A stretch of 64,000 bases of DNA from Chryseomonas sp014190935 (GCF_014190935.1 NZ_JACHVV010000003.1:806001-870000); one strand, 5' to 3'; positions 1-9,325 are shown, counted from the first letter of the stretch. The notes: generated by a model not told the origin, from the sequence alone. A program made the numbers and translations.

Positions 1-362
1 TCGTCGGCCTGGACGCCAAGGACGGCTTCGTCGCCACCGACGGCTGGGCCGAGGTCAGCGAGCTGCAGGTCACCGACCTGGCCCGTCGCTTCGAAGCCGA
101 CGGCGTCAGCGCCATCGTCTACACCGACATCGCCCGCGACGGCATGATGCAGGGCTGCAACGTGCCGGCCACCCGCGCCCTGGCCGAAGCCACCAGCATC
201 CCGGTGATCGCCTCCGGCGGTATCCACAACCTGGGTGACATCCAGAATCTGCTCGACGCCCGCAGCCCGGGCATCATCGGCGCCATCACCGGCCGGGCGA
301 TCTACGAGGGTACCCTCGACGTCGCCGAGGCCCAGGCGCTGTGCGACAACTTCAAGGTCTGA
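1..362 (+). CDS. hisA: HisA, phosphoribosylformimino-AICAR-P isomerase (3' part)
   Basis: Only the last 119 codons are present; the gene begins before the window and is read from base 3. HisA isomerises ProFAR to PRFAR in cytoplasmic histidine synthesis. The visible part has the C-terminal half of the beta/alpha barrel: VYTDIARDGMMQG, with the second catalytic Asp region, and the phosphate-binding stretch IPVIASGGI. The stop is followed 10 bases later by hisF, the usual his operon order. HisA and HisF are homologous barrels. This one is HisA because a complete HisF follows and because TDIARDGM is the HisA form of the motif. Confidence 0.95.
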   Translation, partial: VGLDAKDGFVATDGWAEVSELQVTDLARRFEADGVSAIVYTDIARDGMMQGCNVPATRALAEATSIPVIASGGIHNLGDIQNLLDARSPGIIGAITGRAIYEGTLDVAEAQALCDNFKV

Positions 363-372
363 GGACTCAGTC

Positions 373-1155
<783 letters not shown>

Positions 1156-1184
1156 GCACCGGCGGTGCCGGCAGGGAGAGGGGT

Positions 1185-1943
1185 GTGCGCAAGGGAGTCT
1201 GGGCCTGCTTGGCCGGTTTGCTGCTGGTATCCACCGCGGCCAGGGCGGAGCTCCCGGCGAGTTATCAGCTGACGCTGCTGACGGAAAACTTCCCGCCCTA
1301 CAACTTCTCCGTGGATGGCAAGAACTTCGCCCGCGAAGGCGAGCTTAAGGGCATCGCGGTCGACATGGTCCGTGAGATGTGCCAGCGCGCCGGCATCTCC
1401 TACAACCTCACCCTGAGATTTCCCTGGGAGCGGATCTACGGCATGGCCCTGGATCAGCCCGACCACGGCGTCTTCGTTACCGCCCGGCTGCCGGAGCGCG
1501 AGGGCCTGTTCAAGTGGGTCGGTCCCATCGGCCCGGATGACTGGGTGCTGCTCGGGCGCGCCGACAGCCACCTGCAACTGCGCAGCCTGGAAGACGTCCG
1601 CAAGCAGCAGCTCAAGATCGGCGCCTACAAGGGCGACGCCATCGCCGAGAGTCTCGTCCAGCAGGGGTTCCAACCGGATCTCGCCCTGCGCGATCAGGAA
1701 AACGTGCAGCGCCTGGTCAAGGGGCAGATCGACGTCTGGGCCACCGGCGATCCCGCCGGGCGCTACCTGGCCCGCCAGGAAGACGTGAGCGGACTCAAGA
1801 TGCTGCTGCGCTTCAACAGCGGCGAGCTGTTCCTGGCGCTGAACAAGCAGACCCCCGACGAGGTGGTACAGAAGCTGCAGAAGGCCCTCGACGAGATGCG
1901 CCAGAGCGGCGCGGTTCAGACCATCTTCAATCGTTATCTGTGA
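1185..1943 (+). CDS. Family 3 periplasmic solute-binding protein, copy 1 of 3
   Basis: This 252-residue protein starts at GTG after AGGGAGAGG. Residues 1-21 form a Sec signal peptide ending ARA before ELPASY. The mature part has the start of the SBP_bac_3 fold, the TENFPPYNFSVDGKNFAREGEL stretch being recognisable, followed by the FKWVGPIG and DVWATGDPAGRYL segments. Family members bind amino acids or similar small ligands for ABC transporters, but no permease or ATPase gene is nearby, so the ligand and partner are unknown. It is the most divergent of the three tandem copies. It may be co-transcribed with hisF, from which it is separated by 29 bases. Confidence 0.85.
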   Translation: MRKGVWACLAGLLLVSTAARAELPASYQLTLLTENFPPYNFSVDGKNFAREGELKGIAVDMVREMCQRAGISYNLTLRFPWERIYGMALDQPDHGVFVTARLPEREGLFKWVGPIGPDDWVLLGRADSHLQLRSLEDVRKQQLKIGAYKGDAIAESLVQQGFQPDLALRDQENVQRLVKGQIDVWATGDPAGRYLARQEDVSGLKMLLRFNSGELFLALNKQTPDEVVQKLQKALDEMRQSGAVQTIFNRYL

Positions 1944-1992
1944 TCCCGGCGGGCCGAGCAATCGGCGCGGACGGTCGCCTGAGGAGAGAGCT

Positions 1993-2754
1993 ATGCGCAA
2001 GTCCTGGTTGGCCATCGCCGCCGTGCTGTTGAGTTGCCCCCTGGCCCTGGGAACGGCCTGGGCGGAATTGCCAGCGGGCTATCGCGTGGTGGTGCTGACC
2101 GAGAACTTCCCGCCCTTCAACATGGCGGTGGACGACAAGAACTTCGCGCGTGACGATGCCATCGACGGCATCAGCGCCGATCTGGTGCGCGAGATGTTCA
2201 AGCGCGCCGGGATCGACTACAACCTCTCGCTGCGCTTTCCCTGGGATCGCATCTACAACCTGACCCTGGAAAGCCCCAACTACGCGCTGTTCTCCGTGTC
2301 GCGCACCGAGTCCAGGCTGCCGCTGTTCAAGTGGGTCGGGCCGCTGGGCAAGACCCGCAAGGTGTTCATGGCGCTGGCCGGCAGCACCCTCAAGGTGCCG
2401 GACCTGGCCACGGCGGCCCGGCTGCGCGTCGGCGCCTACAAGAATTCCGCCGTGAGCCTGATGATTCAGGAAAAGGGCATCGTCCCCATCGACGCCCTGC
2501 GTGATCAGGAAAACATCGCCAAGTTGCAGAAGGGCGAGATCGACGTTTGGGCCACCACCGACGTGGTCGCCCGCTACCTGGCCAAGCAGCAGGGCGTCAG
2601 CAACCTGCAGACCCTGCTCAGCTTCCAGGAATCCGACCTCTACCTGGCCTTGAACAAGGACACCCCCGACGAGGTGGTGACCCGCCTGCAGCAGGCCTTG
2701 GATGCCATGCGCCGCGAAGGCCTGGTCGACAGCATTACCAATAACTATCTCTAG
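1993..2754 (+). CDS. Family 3 periplasmic solute-binding protein, copy 2 of 3
   Basis: The product is 253 residues and starts at ATG with GAGGAGAG upstream. It has a Sec signal peptide (about residues 1-25, ending AWA). The mature part closely resembles copies 1 and 3: TENFPPFN, DDKNFARDDAIDGI, LRFPWDRIY, FKWVGP and DVWATTDVVARYLAKQQG all recur. It sits 49 bases after copy 1, so the two are probably co-transcribed. There is no transmembrane segment beyond the signal and no transporter partner in the window. It may bind an amino acid or a signalling ligand, but nothing here identifies which. Confidence 0.85.
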   Translation: MRKSWLAIAAVLLSCPLALGTAWAELPAGYRVVVLTENFPPFNMAVDDKNFARDDAIDGISADLVREMFKRAGIDYNLSLRFPWDRIYNLTLESPNYALFSVSRTESRLPLFKWVGPLGKTRKVFMALAGSTLKVPDLATAARLRVGAYKNSAVSLMIQEKGIVPIDALRDQENIAKLQKGEIDVWATTDVVARYLAKQQGVSNLQTLLSFQESDLYLALNKDTPDEVVTRLQQALDAMRREGLVDSITNNYL

Positions 2755-2969
2755 TGCACCGCCGCCTGGCTGTGGGCATTCGCACACGCCTCGTCTGGAG
2801 GCGGGCGTGGACGTGAGGGACTACGGATTTCGGATCGGCTAGGCGGCTAGACCGGGATCGACGCAGGGCTGACGATCGCGGTGAGCCGAGCCGCAGTGAG
2901 CGCTGAACGTTGTAAAGGGATACTCAACGAAACCTCGGAAATGCGGCCTTGCGTCGCCAGGGAGTTGCA

Positions 2970-3731
2970 ATGCAAAAGCTATGGTTACGTCTTGCCGGTG
3001 TACTGCTGGGTTGCACGCTGGGCCTGACCCAGGCCCGTGCCGAGTTGCCGGATTACTATCAGGTCGTGCTCCTGACCGAAAATTATCCCCCCTTCAACAT
3101 GTCGGTCGATGACAAGAACTTCGCCCGCGATGACGCCATCGATGGTATCGCCACCGATATCGTCCGCGAGATGTTCAAGCGGGCCGGCATCAAGTACAGC
3201 CTTTCGCTGCGCTTCCCCTGGGACCGCATCTATCGGCTGACCCAGGAGACGCCCAACTACGGCCTCTTCTCCGTCGCCTACACCGAGGCGCGCAAGGATC
3301 AGTTCAAATGGGTGGGCCCTTTCGGCCGTTCGAGCTGGACCCTGCAGGCGCTGCCTGGCAGCAAGCTGGACGTCAAGACGCTCAAGGACGCCGCCCGCTA
3401 TCGCATCGGTACCTATCGCAACGATGTGATCAGCAAGACGCTGGCCGCCCAGGGCATTCCGGTCATCGACGCCCTGCGTGATCAGGAAAACGTCGACAAG
3501 CTGGTGAAGGGCCAGATCGATATCTGGGCTACCGCCGATCCAGTCGGCCGCTATCTCGCCAAGCAGCAGGGTGTGACCGGCTTGCAGACGCTGCTGCGCT
3601 TCAACGAGGTGGACCAGTATCTGGCGCTGAACAAGGACACGCCTGACGAAGTGGTGACACGCCTTCAGGCGGCCCTGGAGCAGATGCGCAAGGAAGGGGT
3701 GATCGACAGCATCACCAACAACTACCTCTGA
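2970..3731 (+). CDS. Family 3 periplasmic solute-binding protein, copy 3 of 3
   Basis: The ATG at 2970 is chosen over an in-frame upstream TTG because AGGGAG lies at the right distance and because it gives the same 253-residue length as copy 2. A Sec signal peptide ends near ARA before ELPDYY. Conserved blocks shared with copy 2 include TENYPPFNMSVDDKNFARDD, LRFPWDRIY, NKDTPDEVVTRLQ and the C-terminal IDSITNNYL, so this pair looks like the more recent duplication. A 215-base gap separates it from copy 2, so it may have its own promoter. It ends 24 bases from a convergent gene. The ligand is unknown. Confidence 0.85.
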   Translation: MQKLWLRLAGVLLGCTLGLTQARAELPDYYQVVLLTENYPPFNMSVDDKNFARDDAIDGIATDIVREMFKRAGIKYSLSLRFPWDRIYRLTQETPNYGLFSVAYTEARKDQFKWVGPFGRSSWTLQALPGSKLDVKTLKDAARYRIGTYRNDVISKTLAAQGIPVIDALRDQENVDKLVKGQIDIWATADPVGRYLAKQQGVTGLQTLLRFNEVDQYLALNKDTPDEVVTRLQAALEQMRKEGVIDSITNNYL

Positions 3732-3755
3732 CCCCTGGAGGCCGTCTGCCGGTCG

Positions 3756-4517
3756 CTAGCGATAGCGCCCGTCACGGCCGTGCCCGGGCATGGCCTGATT
3801 GGCGCGCAGGGCGATCATCTGTGGCAGGTCGATGACCTCCACGCCCTGGGCCTTGAGTTGCGGCAACTGCTGGGCCAGCACCGCCAGGGTCGCCGGGTGC
3901 GGATGGCCGATCAGCACGGCGCTGCCCTGGCGCTGGGCCAGGCGTACGCCTTCGGCCAGCTGGGCCGCCACCGCCGCCGGGGTGGCGTCATTGTCGAGAA
4001 AGACATCGCGCGAGACGCTGGCCAGGCCGATCTTCTGGGCTTCCGCCGCGGCCACGGTGGCGGCGCTGGTGCGGCTGTCGAGAAACAGCAGGTGGCGCTC
4101 CTGCAGGACCTGCATCAACTCGGCCATGGCCGGTCGGTCCGCGGTCATGCGACTGCCTTCGTGATTGTTCACCCCATCCGCCTCGGGTACCCGTTCCAGT
4201 GCCCGGTCCAGGCGTTGCAGGCGCTCGGCCGAAGACATCTCCGGATGCCAGGCATAGGGACCGCCGGCCGGGTCCATGGGCAGATGCAGCAGCACGGTGC
4301 GCCCGGCGCGGTGGGCCGCGGTGGCCAGTTCGGCGGCGTAGCGGGTCTCGGGGATGATCGCCAGGACCACCGGCGCGGGCAGGGCCAGCACCTGACGGTC
4401 CCGGGCCGGATTCTGCCCGAGGTCGTCGATGATGATGGTCAGCTGCGCGGTGGCAGCCTGGGCGAGTACGCTGACCAGGGCGAGCGCCCCGGCCAGTAGC
4501 CAGCGTCCAGCCCTCAC
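3756..4517 (-). CDS. Divergent polysaccharide deacetylase (YibQ family), exported
   Basis: The product is 253 residues with a signal peptide (about residues 1-22). It belongs to the divergent polysaccharide deacetylase family (DUF610/YibQ). Visible motifs are the N-terminal IIIDDLGQNPARD, LHLPMDP, VNNHEGSRMT, LFLDSRTS and the C-terminal IGHPHPATL, placed as in NodB-like folds. It starts with GTG, whose last two bases overlap the ctpA stop (GTGA), so translation is probably coupled. The order envC-ctpA-yibQ is a conserved envelope operon in gamma-proteobacteria. An envelope role is inferred from context and export. The substrate has not been settled in the family. Confidence 0.85.
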   Translation of the reverse strand: MRAGRWLLAGALALVSVLAQAATAQLTIIIDDLGQNPARDRQVLALPAPVVLAIIPETRYAAELATAAHRAGRTVLLHLPMDPAGGPYAWHPEMSSAERLQRLDRALERVPEADGVNNHEGSRMTADRPAMAELMQVLQERHLLFLDSRTSAATVAAAEAQKIGLASVSRDVFLDNDATPAAVAAQLAEGVRLAQRQGSAVLIGHPHPATLAVLAQQLPQLKAQGVEVIDLPQMIALRANQAMPGHGRDGRYR

Positions 4518-5857
4518 GGGGTATGGGTGACGTTAAGTCCCTTGAGCAGCGACAGCGCCTGGGAGAGCTGGAAGTCGTCATCCTGCGGCCGCGGACTCTG
4601 ATTGGGCGCCTTGCTGCCGGTGGGTCGATCGGCGCCGCCATTGCCATTACCCAGGTGACCAGCCAGATCGGCTTCGCGGAAGTATTCGTCGCCACCGCTC
4701 TGCGGGGTGACCTTGGCCGGCGCCACGGCGATGTCCGGGGTGATGCCCTGGGCCTGGATGGAGCGCCCGCTCGGCGTGTAATAGAGCGCCGTGGTGAGCT
4801 TGAGTGCGCGGTCGTTGTTGAGCGGCAGCACCGTCTGCACCGAGCCCTTGCCGAAGCTGTCGGTGCCCATGAGGATGCCGCGCTTGGAATCCTGCAGGGC
4901 GCCGGCGACGATCTCCGCGGCCGAGGCGCTGCCGCCGTTGATCAGCACCACCAGGGGCACCTTCTCGCTGGGATCGGCGGCGTCGGCCGAGAAGCGCAGC
5001 TCGGAGTTGGGCAGGCGGCCCTTGGTGTAGACGATCAGGCCGTGGGTCATGAAGGCATCCGCCACCTCGACCGCCGACTGCAGGACGCCGCCCGGGTTGT
5101 TTCTCAGGTCGAGGATCAGGCCCTTGAGCTTGCCCTTGTTCTCCTGACGCAGCTTGGCAAGGGCCTTGACCGTCTCTTCGCCGGTATTGACTTGGAACTG
5201 CGAGATGCGCAGCAGGCCGTAGCCGGATTCGAGCAGCTGGCTCTTGACGCTGTTGACCTTGATCACCGCCCGCGCCAGCTTGACGTCGAACGGCTGGCCG
5301 CCACCGCGAACGATGGTCAGCACGATGGGGCTGCCCGGCTTGCCGCGCATCTTGTCGACGGCTTCGTTGATGGCCTGGCCCTTGGTCGGCTGGCCGTCGA
5401 TCTTGACGATCAGATCGCCCGGTTGCAGGCGCGCCTTGGCCGCCGGGGTGTCGTCGATGGGCGAGACCACCTTGATGAAGCCGTTCTCCTGGCCGACTTC
5501 CAGGCCCAGACCGCCGAATTCACCGCTGGTGGTTTCCTGCAGTTCGGCGAAGTCCTTGGGTTCCAGGTAGGCGGAATGCGGATCCAGGTTGCTGAGCATG
5601 CCCTTGATGGCGTTTTCCAGCAGGACCTTGTCCGACACCGGCTCCACATAGGCGGCCTTGATACGGTCGAACACCTCGGCAAAGGTGCGCAGCTCGTCCA
5701 GCGGCAGCGGAGCACTGGCCGGGGCCGCGGGCGCGGCGCCCGGTGCGACCGGCGTCACCGCAGCCGGCGTGCTCTGCGACGATTGCGCCTGGACGACTCC
5801 GGCGCCGCTGAACAGCAGGGCGAGGACCAGGACGGTGGGACGAAAGCGATGCGGCAT
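4514..5857 (-). CDS. ctpA: C-terminal processing peptidase, S41 family
   Basis: The product is 447 residues with a signal peptide (about 1-24), then a Pro/Ala-rich linker, a PDZ domain at about 100-185 (FGGLGLEVGQENG onward) and the tail-specific protease domain. The Ser-Lys dyad is visible: Ser312 in NGGSASAAEI and Lys337 in SFGKGSVQT, with the family's usual 25-residue spacing. CtpA enzymes are periplasmic proteases. In P. aeruginosa CtpA degrades peptidoglycan cross-link hydrolases, so a cell-wall role fits its position 29 bases behind envC. The ATG has GGAG upstream. It overlaps the following deacetylase gene by four bases. Confidence 0.93.
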   Translation of the reverse strand: MPHRFRPTVLVLALLFSGAGVVQAQSSQSTPAAVTPVAPGAAPAAPASAPLPLDELRTFAEVFDRIKAAYVEPVSDKVLLENAIKGMLSNLDPHSAYLEPKDFAELQETTSGEFGGLGLEVGQENGFIKVVSPIDDTPAAKARLQPGDLIVKIDGQPTKGQAINEAVDKMRGKPGSPIVLTIVRGGGQPFDVKLARAVIKVNSVKSQLLESGYGLLRISQFQVNTGEETVKALAKLRQENKGKLKGLILDLRNNPGGVLQSAVEVADAFMTHGLIVYTKGRLPNSELRFSADAADPSEKVPLVVLINGGSASAAEIVAGALQDSKRGILMGTDSFGKGSVQTVLPLNNDRALKLTTALYYTPSGRSIQAQGITPDIAVAPAKVTPQSGGDEYFREADLAGHLGNGNGGADRPTGSKAPNQSPRPQDDDFQLSQALSLLKGLNVTHTP

Positions 5858-5886
5858 GTGCAGCTCCTAAACCGAGGTGTGTCGCA

Positions 5887-7170
5887 CTATCCCTGAGCAC
5901 GGCACCAGATGACCGGGTCCGTCGGGCGGCCCTGTTGGCGGATGGCGAAGTACAAGGCGGAGGCTTCCTGACCGCCGCTGGCGCCGACGGTCGCGATGGC
6001 ATCCCCGGCCTTGACCACGTCACCCGCAGACTTGAGCAGGCTCTGATTATGTCCGTACAGGCTGAGATAGCCATTCCCATGATCGATGATAACCAGTTGG
6101 CCGGCGCCTCTTAGCCAGTCGGCGAAGACCACCCGGCCGTCGTGCACCGCCTTGACCCGGGTACCGGCCCCGGCCGCGATCAGGACACCGTCCCACTTCG
6201 CGCGGGGGTCGTCGCCGCGGGCACTGCCGAATCGGGCCACCAGACGGCCATCGACCGGCCAGGGCAGCTTGCCGCGGGCATTGGCGAAGGCGCCGCCATA
6301 GGCAGGTGCTGCACTAGACACCGTCAGTTCCGGGGCGTTCGAGGGGCGCGGGGCTTTCGGCTCGCTTTGCGCCTGGCGCCGTGCCGCTTCCCGTGCCTCG
6401 GCGGCGCGGGCTTCGGCCAGTTGTCGCTGGCGAGCTTCCTCGGCTTCGCGAGCCTGGCGCGCGAGGGTTTCCTCGATGGTCTTGAGCACCTTGTTCAGCG
6501 CGGCCTGATCCTGCTCGCGATTCTCGATCTCGCGACTCTTGTCGCGGTAGTCCGCGTTGATCTTGGCCAGCGCCGCCTGGCGCTCCTTGCGCACCTCGGC
6601 TAACTCCGCCTGACGCTTCTCCAGGTCTTCGCGGCGGGCGACCAGATCGCCCTGTTCCTGCTGGATGCCCTGTTCCACCTCGCGCAACTCGCGCAGGGTG
6701 TCGTTGAAGGTGGCGAGCTGATCCAGCCGGGTGCGATTCAGGTAGTTGTAGTAGGTGAGGGTGCGGCTGACCTTTTCCGGATGCTCCTGGTTGAGCAGCA
6801 GCTTGAGGTATTCCTGGCGGCCGCTCTGGTAGGCGGCCCGCACCTGCACGGCGATCAGCTGTTGTTGCTCAGCGCGAGACTGGTCGAGCTTCTTCTTGCG
6901 CCCGTCCAGCTCTTGCAGCTTTTTTTCGCCGTTCTCCAGCTGCTTCTGCAGCGAGTCGACCTGCTTTTCCAGCTCGCCCATCTGGGTCTCGGTGCCCTGC
7001 AGCTGCTTCTGCACGCCGGACTTTTCGGCCTGCACCTGCTTGAGGACCTTCTGCATCTCCTGGATTTCCCGGCGGGTCTGCTCGATCTGCCGCTGGGTAT
7101 CGGCGCGATCGTCGGCCAGGGCGGGAGCGAGAACGCTGGCAAGCAGGAGAAGGGCGAGAACACGGCGCAT
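5887..7170 (-). CDS. envC: EnvC-like murein hydrolase activator
   Basis: The product is 427 residues: a signal peptide (1-19), a long coiled coil rich in Glu, Gln and Lys (about 20-270), then a C-terminal LytM/M23 domain (about 310-425). The LytM domain is degenerate as in EnvC: the metal-ligand positions read KWDGVLIAAG and SALYFAIRQQG, where active M23 enzymes have His. It should therefore activate amidases at the division site and not cut murein itself. It is the first gene of a minus-strand operon with ctpA and the deacetylase. A terminator upstream suggests it has its own promoter. Confidence 0.92.
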   Translation of the reverse strand: MRRVLALLLLASVLAPALADDRADTQRQIEQTRREIQEMQKVLKQVQAEKSGVQKQLQGTETQMGELEKQVDSLQKQLENGEKKLQELDGRKKKLDQSRAEQQQLIAVQVRAAYQSGRQEYLKLLLNQEHPEKVSRTLTYYNYLNRTRLDQLATFNDTLRELREVEQGIQQEQGDLVARREDLEKRQAELAEVRKERQAALAKINADYRDKSREIENREQDQAALNKVLKTIEETLARQAREAEEARQRQLAEARAAEAREAARRQAQSEPKAPRPSNAPELTVSSAAPAYGGAFANARGKLPWPVDGRLVARFGSARGDDPRAKWDGVLIAAGAGTRVKAVHDGRVVFADWLRGAGQLVIIDHGNGYLSLYGHNQSLLKSAGDVVKAGDAIATVGASGGQEASALYFAIRQQGRPTDPVIWCRAQG

Positions 7171-7223
7171 GCGAGGTCGTACGTTTCTAGGGCGAAGCGC
7201 CTAGTATGCCCGTCACATCCGGC

Positions 7224-7248
7224 AAAAAAAACGGCAAGGCACGCCGTT
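7224..7248 (-). terminator. Rho-independent terminator after the NAD(P)-binding protein gene
   Basis: Read on the minus strand, AACGGC pairs with GCCGTT around a seven-base loop and is followed by a run of eight T. It separates the oxidoreductase gene (7304-7915) from envC. Confidence 0.75.
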
Positions 7249-7303
7249 CAGCGTTCACAGCCCGACCAGGCGGCCAGGCTGCGAACGAGGGGGCATTTCC
7301 GTT

Positions 7304-7915
7304 TCAGTAGCCGACGGTGAAGCGAGTGCGGTAATGGACGGGGCGTTCGACCTCGTCCAGCAGGGCCATGGCGAAGTCTTCATAGGAGATATGGCTGTCC
7401 CCGGCCGCATCGAACAGCAGGGCATCGTCGCCCAGGCGGAAGCGGCCCGTGCGCGTGCCGGGGGCGAAGACCATCTGCGGACTGACGAAGACCCAGTCGA
7501 GGTCGCTGACCGCTCTCAATGCCTCCAGGGTAGCGATGCCGGCCCCGGCCTCATTGCGGTATTCCACGGGAAAGGCCGGCGCATCGAACAGTCGCGAGCC
7601 ATCCGGCAGATGCAGGCTGGCGGCGCCGCCAACGATCAGCAGGCGGGGGATGCCGGTGGCGCGGGCGAAGTCGATCAGGGCGCTCGGCGCGAGGTCGGCG
7701 AATCTCAGGCTGCTGATCAGCACCTCATGACCGGCTAGAGTCGGGGCGGCCTGCAGGTCGGTGACATCACCGGCGATGACCGTCAGGTCGGGCCGCGACG
7801 CCAGGCGCGCGGGATCCCGTACCAGGGCGGTGACCCGGTGGCCGCGGGAGAGGGCTTCGTCGAGCAGACGGCTGCCGACGTTGCCGGTAGCGCCGAGCAG
7901 GGCGATGGAGGTCAT
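7304..7915 (-). CDS. NAD(P)H-binding atypical short-chain reductase (NmrA/YwnB-like)
   Basis: This 203-residue protein has an N-terminal Rossmann dinucleotide site, IALLGATGNVGSRLL (TGxxGxxG type), followed by VTALVRDP, in the manner of NAD(P)H-binding PF13460 proteins such as YwnB. Its substrate is unknown. The ATG at 7915 is preferred to an earlier in-frame one because GAGGAA precedes it and the Rossmann strand begins right there. Its own terminator follows. In P. aeruginosa the interval between envC and the rhodanese gene holds the phosphoglycerate mutase gene; here it holds this gene, so it is probably a local replacement or insertion. Confidence 0.82.
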   Translation of the reverse strand: MTSIALLGATGNVGSRLLDEALSRGHRVTALVRDPARLASRPDLTVIAGDVTDLQAAPTLAGHEVLISSLRFADLAPSALIDFARATGIPRLLIVGGAASLHLPDGSRLFDAPAFPVEYRNEAGAGIATLEALRAVSDLDWVFVSPQMVFAPGTRTGRFRLGDDALLFDAAGDSHISYEDFAMALLDEVERPVHYRTRFTVGY

Positions 7916-8097
7916 GGCTGGATTCCTCGGAAATGAACGGAAGCCAAGCCTAGGCAGAGCGGCGGAAGCCGCCAAGGAGGCAGTTCGAGATGAGCTGGTT
8001 ACCTGCAGATAACCCGGGGTCGGCGAGGGTATGGCGCCATCGGGGGGCTGTGTATACTGGCCAGCATTTTTAGCCCTCCTTGGATAGCTCTTTCATT

Positions 8098-8517
8098 ATG
8101 GAATTTATCGGTCGGGCGGTTGAATTCGCCACCCATCATCCGCTTCTCGTCGCCGCCTTCCTCGCCATCGTCGCCCTGATGCTGTTCAACGAGACCCGTC
8201 GTGGCGGGCGCAGCCTGTCCACCGCTGAACTCACCAACCTGCTTAACCGCGAGCAGGGCGTGGTCCTCGACATCCGTCCGAGCAAGGACTTCGCCGCCGG
8301 GCATATCGTCGGCGCGCTGAATATCGCTCAGGAGAAAGTCGCCAGCAGCCTGTCTCTACTGGAGAAGCACAAGGCCAAGACCCTGATCGTGGTGGACAGC
8401 GCCGGCCAGCAAGCCGGTGCCGTGTGCGGCGATCTGCAGAAGGCCGGCTTCACCGCCGCCCGGCTGAACGGCGGCATTGCCACCTGGCGTGCAGAGAATC
8501 TGCCCCTGGTGAAGTGA
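8098..8517 (+). CDS. Membrane-anchored rhodanese-like protein, no catalytic Cys
   Basis: The product is 139 residues with one N-terminal membrane segment (about 13-30, LLVAAFLAIVALMLF) and a cytoplasmic rhodanese domain at about 45-139 (VVLDIRPSKDFAAGHIVGALNI). In active rhodaneses the loop reads CxxGxR; here it reads DSAGQQ, with Asp in place of the sulfur-accepting Cys. It is therefore probably a binding or scaffold protein. ATG 8098 is chosen over an upstream TTG that has no ribosome-binding site. It forms a cluster with grxC and secB, as in other pseudomonads. Confidence 0.87.
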   Translation: MEFIGRAVEFATHHPLLVAAFLAIVALMLFNETRRGGRSLSTAELTNLLNREQGVVLDIRPSKDFAAGHIVGALNIAQEKVASSLSLLEKHKAKTLIVVDSAGQQAGAVCGDLQKAGFTAARLNGGIATWRAENLPLVK

Positions 8518-8558
8518 ACCCCTAGCGTGGCCGCCTCATCGGCCACTGGAGACCGCGC

Positions 8559-8813
8559 ATGTCTGACGTCGTCATCTATACCAGTGCCTGGTGTCCCTAT
8601 TGCCATCGTGCCAAGCACCTGCTCGATCGCAAGAACGTGGCCTACCGGGAAGTCTCCGTCGACGGCCAGCCCGCGCTGCGCAGCGAGATGGCCCGCAAGG
8701 CCGGTCGCACCAGCGTGCCGCAGATCTGGGTCGGCAGCACCCACGTCGGCGGTTGCGACGAGCTCTATGCCCTAGACCGAAGCGGACGCCTCGATCCGCT
8801 GCTGTCCGCCTGA
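8559..8813 (+). CDS. grxC: Glutaredoxin 3
   Basis: The product is 84 residues, a normal length for glutaredoxin 3. It reduces protein and glutathione disulfides in the cytoplasm using glutathione. The dithiol active site CPYC is at residues 12-15. The glutathione-binding TSVPQIWV (cis-Pro) and GGCDELYAL segments are present. GGAG lies ahead of the ATG. It sits between the rhodanese-like gene and secB, 27 bases before secB, probably one transcript. Confidence 0.95.
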   Translation: MSDVVIYTSAWCPYCHRAKHLLDRKNVAYREVSVDGQPALRSEMARKAGRTSVPQIWVGSTHVGGCDELYALDRSGRLDPLLSA

Positions 8814-8840
8814 CCAACACTCACAACTCAAGGCCCTACC

Positions 8841-9305
8841 ATGACCGACCAAGCCAATGGCGCCCAGGAAGACGGCGCTCAGTTCTCCCTGCAGCGCATT
8901 TACATCCGCGACCTGTCCTTCGAGGCGCCCAAGAGCCCCGAGATCTTCCGTCAGGACTGGCAGCCCAACGTCAACCTGGATCTGGCCACCCGCCAGAAGA
9001 CCTTGGGCGACGACTTCCACGAAGTGGTGCTGACCCTGACCGTGACCGTCAAGAACAACGAAGAGACCGCCTTCATCGCCGAAGTGCAGCAGGGTGGCAT
9101 CTTCCTGATCAAGGGCCTGGACGCCGCTTCCATGGCCCATGCCCTGGGCGCCTTCTGCCCCAACATCCTGTTCCCCTACGCCCGTGAGGCGCTGGACAAC
9201 ATGGTGGTGCGTGGCTCCTTCCCCGCGCTGATGCTGCAGCCGGTGAACTTCGACGCCCTCTACGCCCAGGAACTGGCGCGCATGCAGACCGCTGGCGAAG
9301 CCTGA
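8841..9305 (+). CDS. secB: Protein-export chaperone SecB
   Basis: The product is 154 residues, typical for SecB. It is a tetrameric cytoplasmic chaperone that holds preproteins unfolded and passes them to SecA. Recognisable segments are FSLQRIYIRDLSFEAPKSPE near the N-terminus, QGGIFLIKGLD, and CPNILFPYAREALDNMVVRGSFPAL (residues about 110-135), the most conserved part of the family. It ends a three-gene cluster with the rhodanese-like gene and grxC. A hairpin follows the stop. Confidence 0.97.
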   Translation: MTDQANGAQEDGAQFSLQRIYIRDLSFEAPKSPEIFRQDWQPNVNLDLATRQKTLGDDFHEVVLTLTVTVKNNEETAFIAEVQQGGIFLIKGLDAASMAHALGAFCPNILFPYAREALDNMVVRGSFPALMLQPVNFDALYAQELARMQTAGEA

Positions 9306-9325
9306 TCGGCGCCGCTGCGATGATG

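Noticed and set aside
2755..2969. A regulatory RNA or small gene between binding-protein copies 2 and 3
   Set aside because: No convincing hairpin with T-run, promoter or coding frame was seen. It may simply hold the copy 3 promoter.
8080..8097. TTG start for the rhodanese-like protein
   Set aside because: No ribosome-binding site precedes it, and ATG 8098 gives the expected short N-terminus before the membrane helix.
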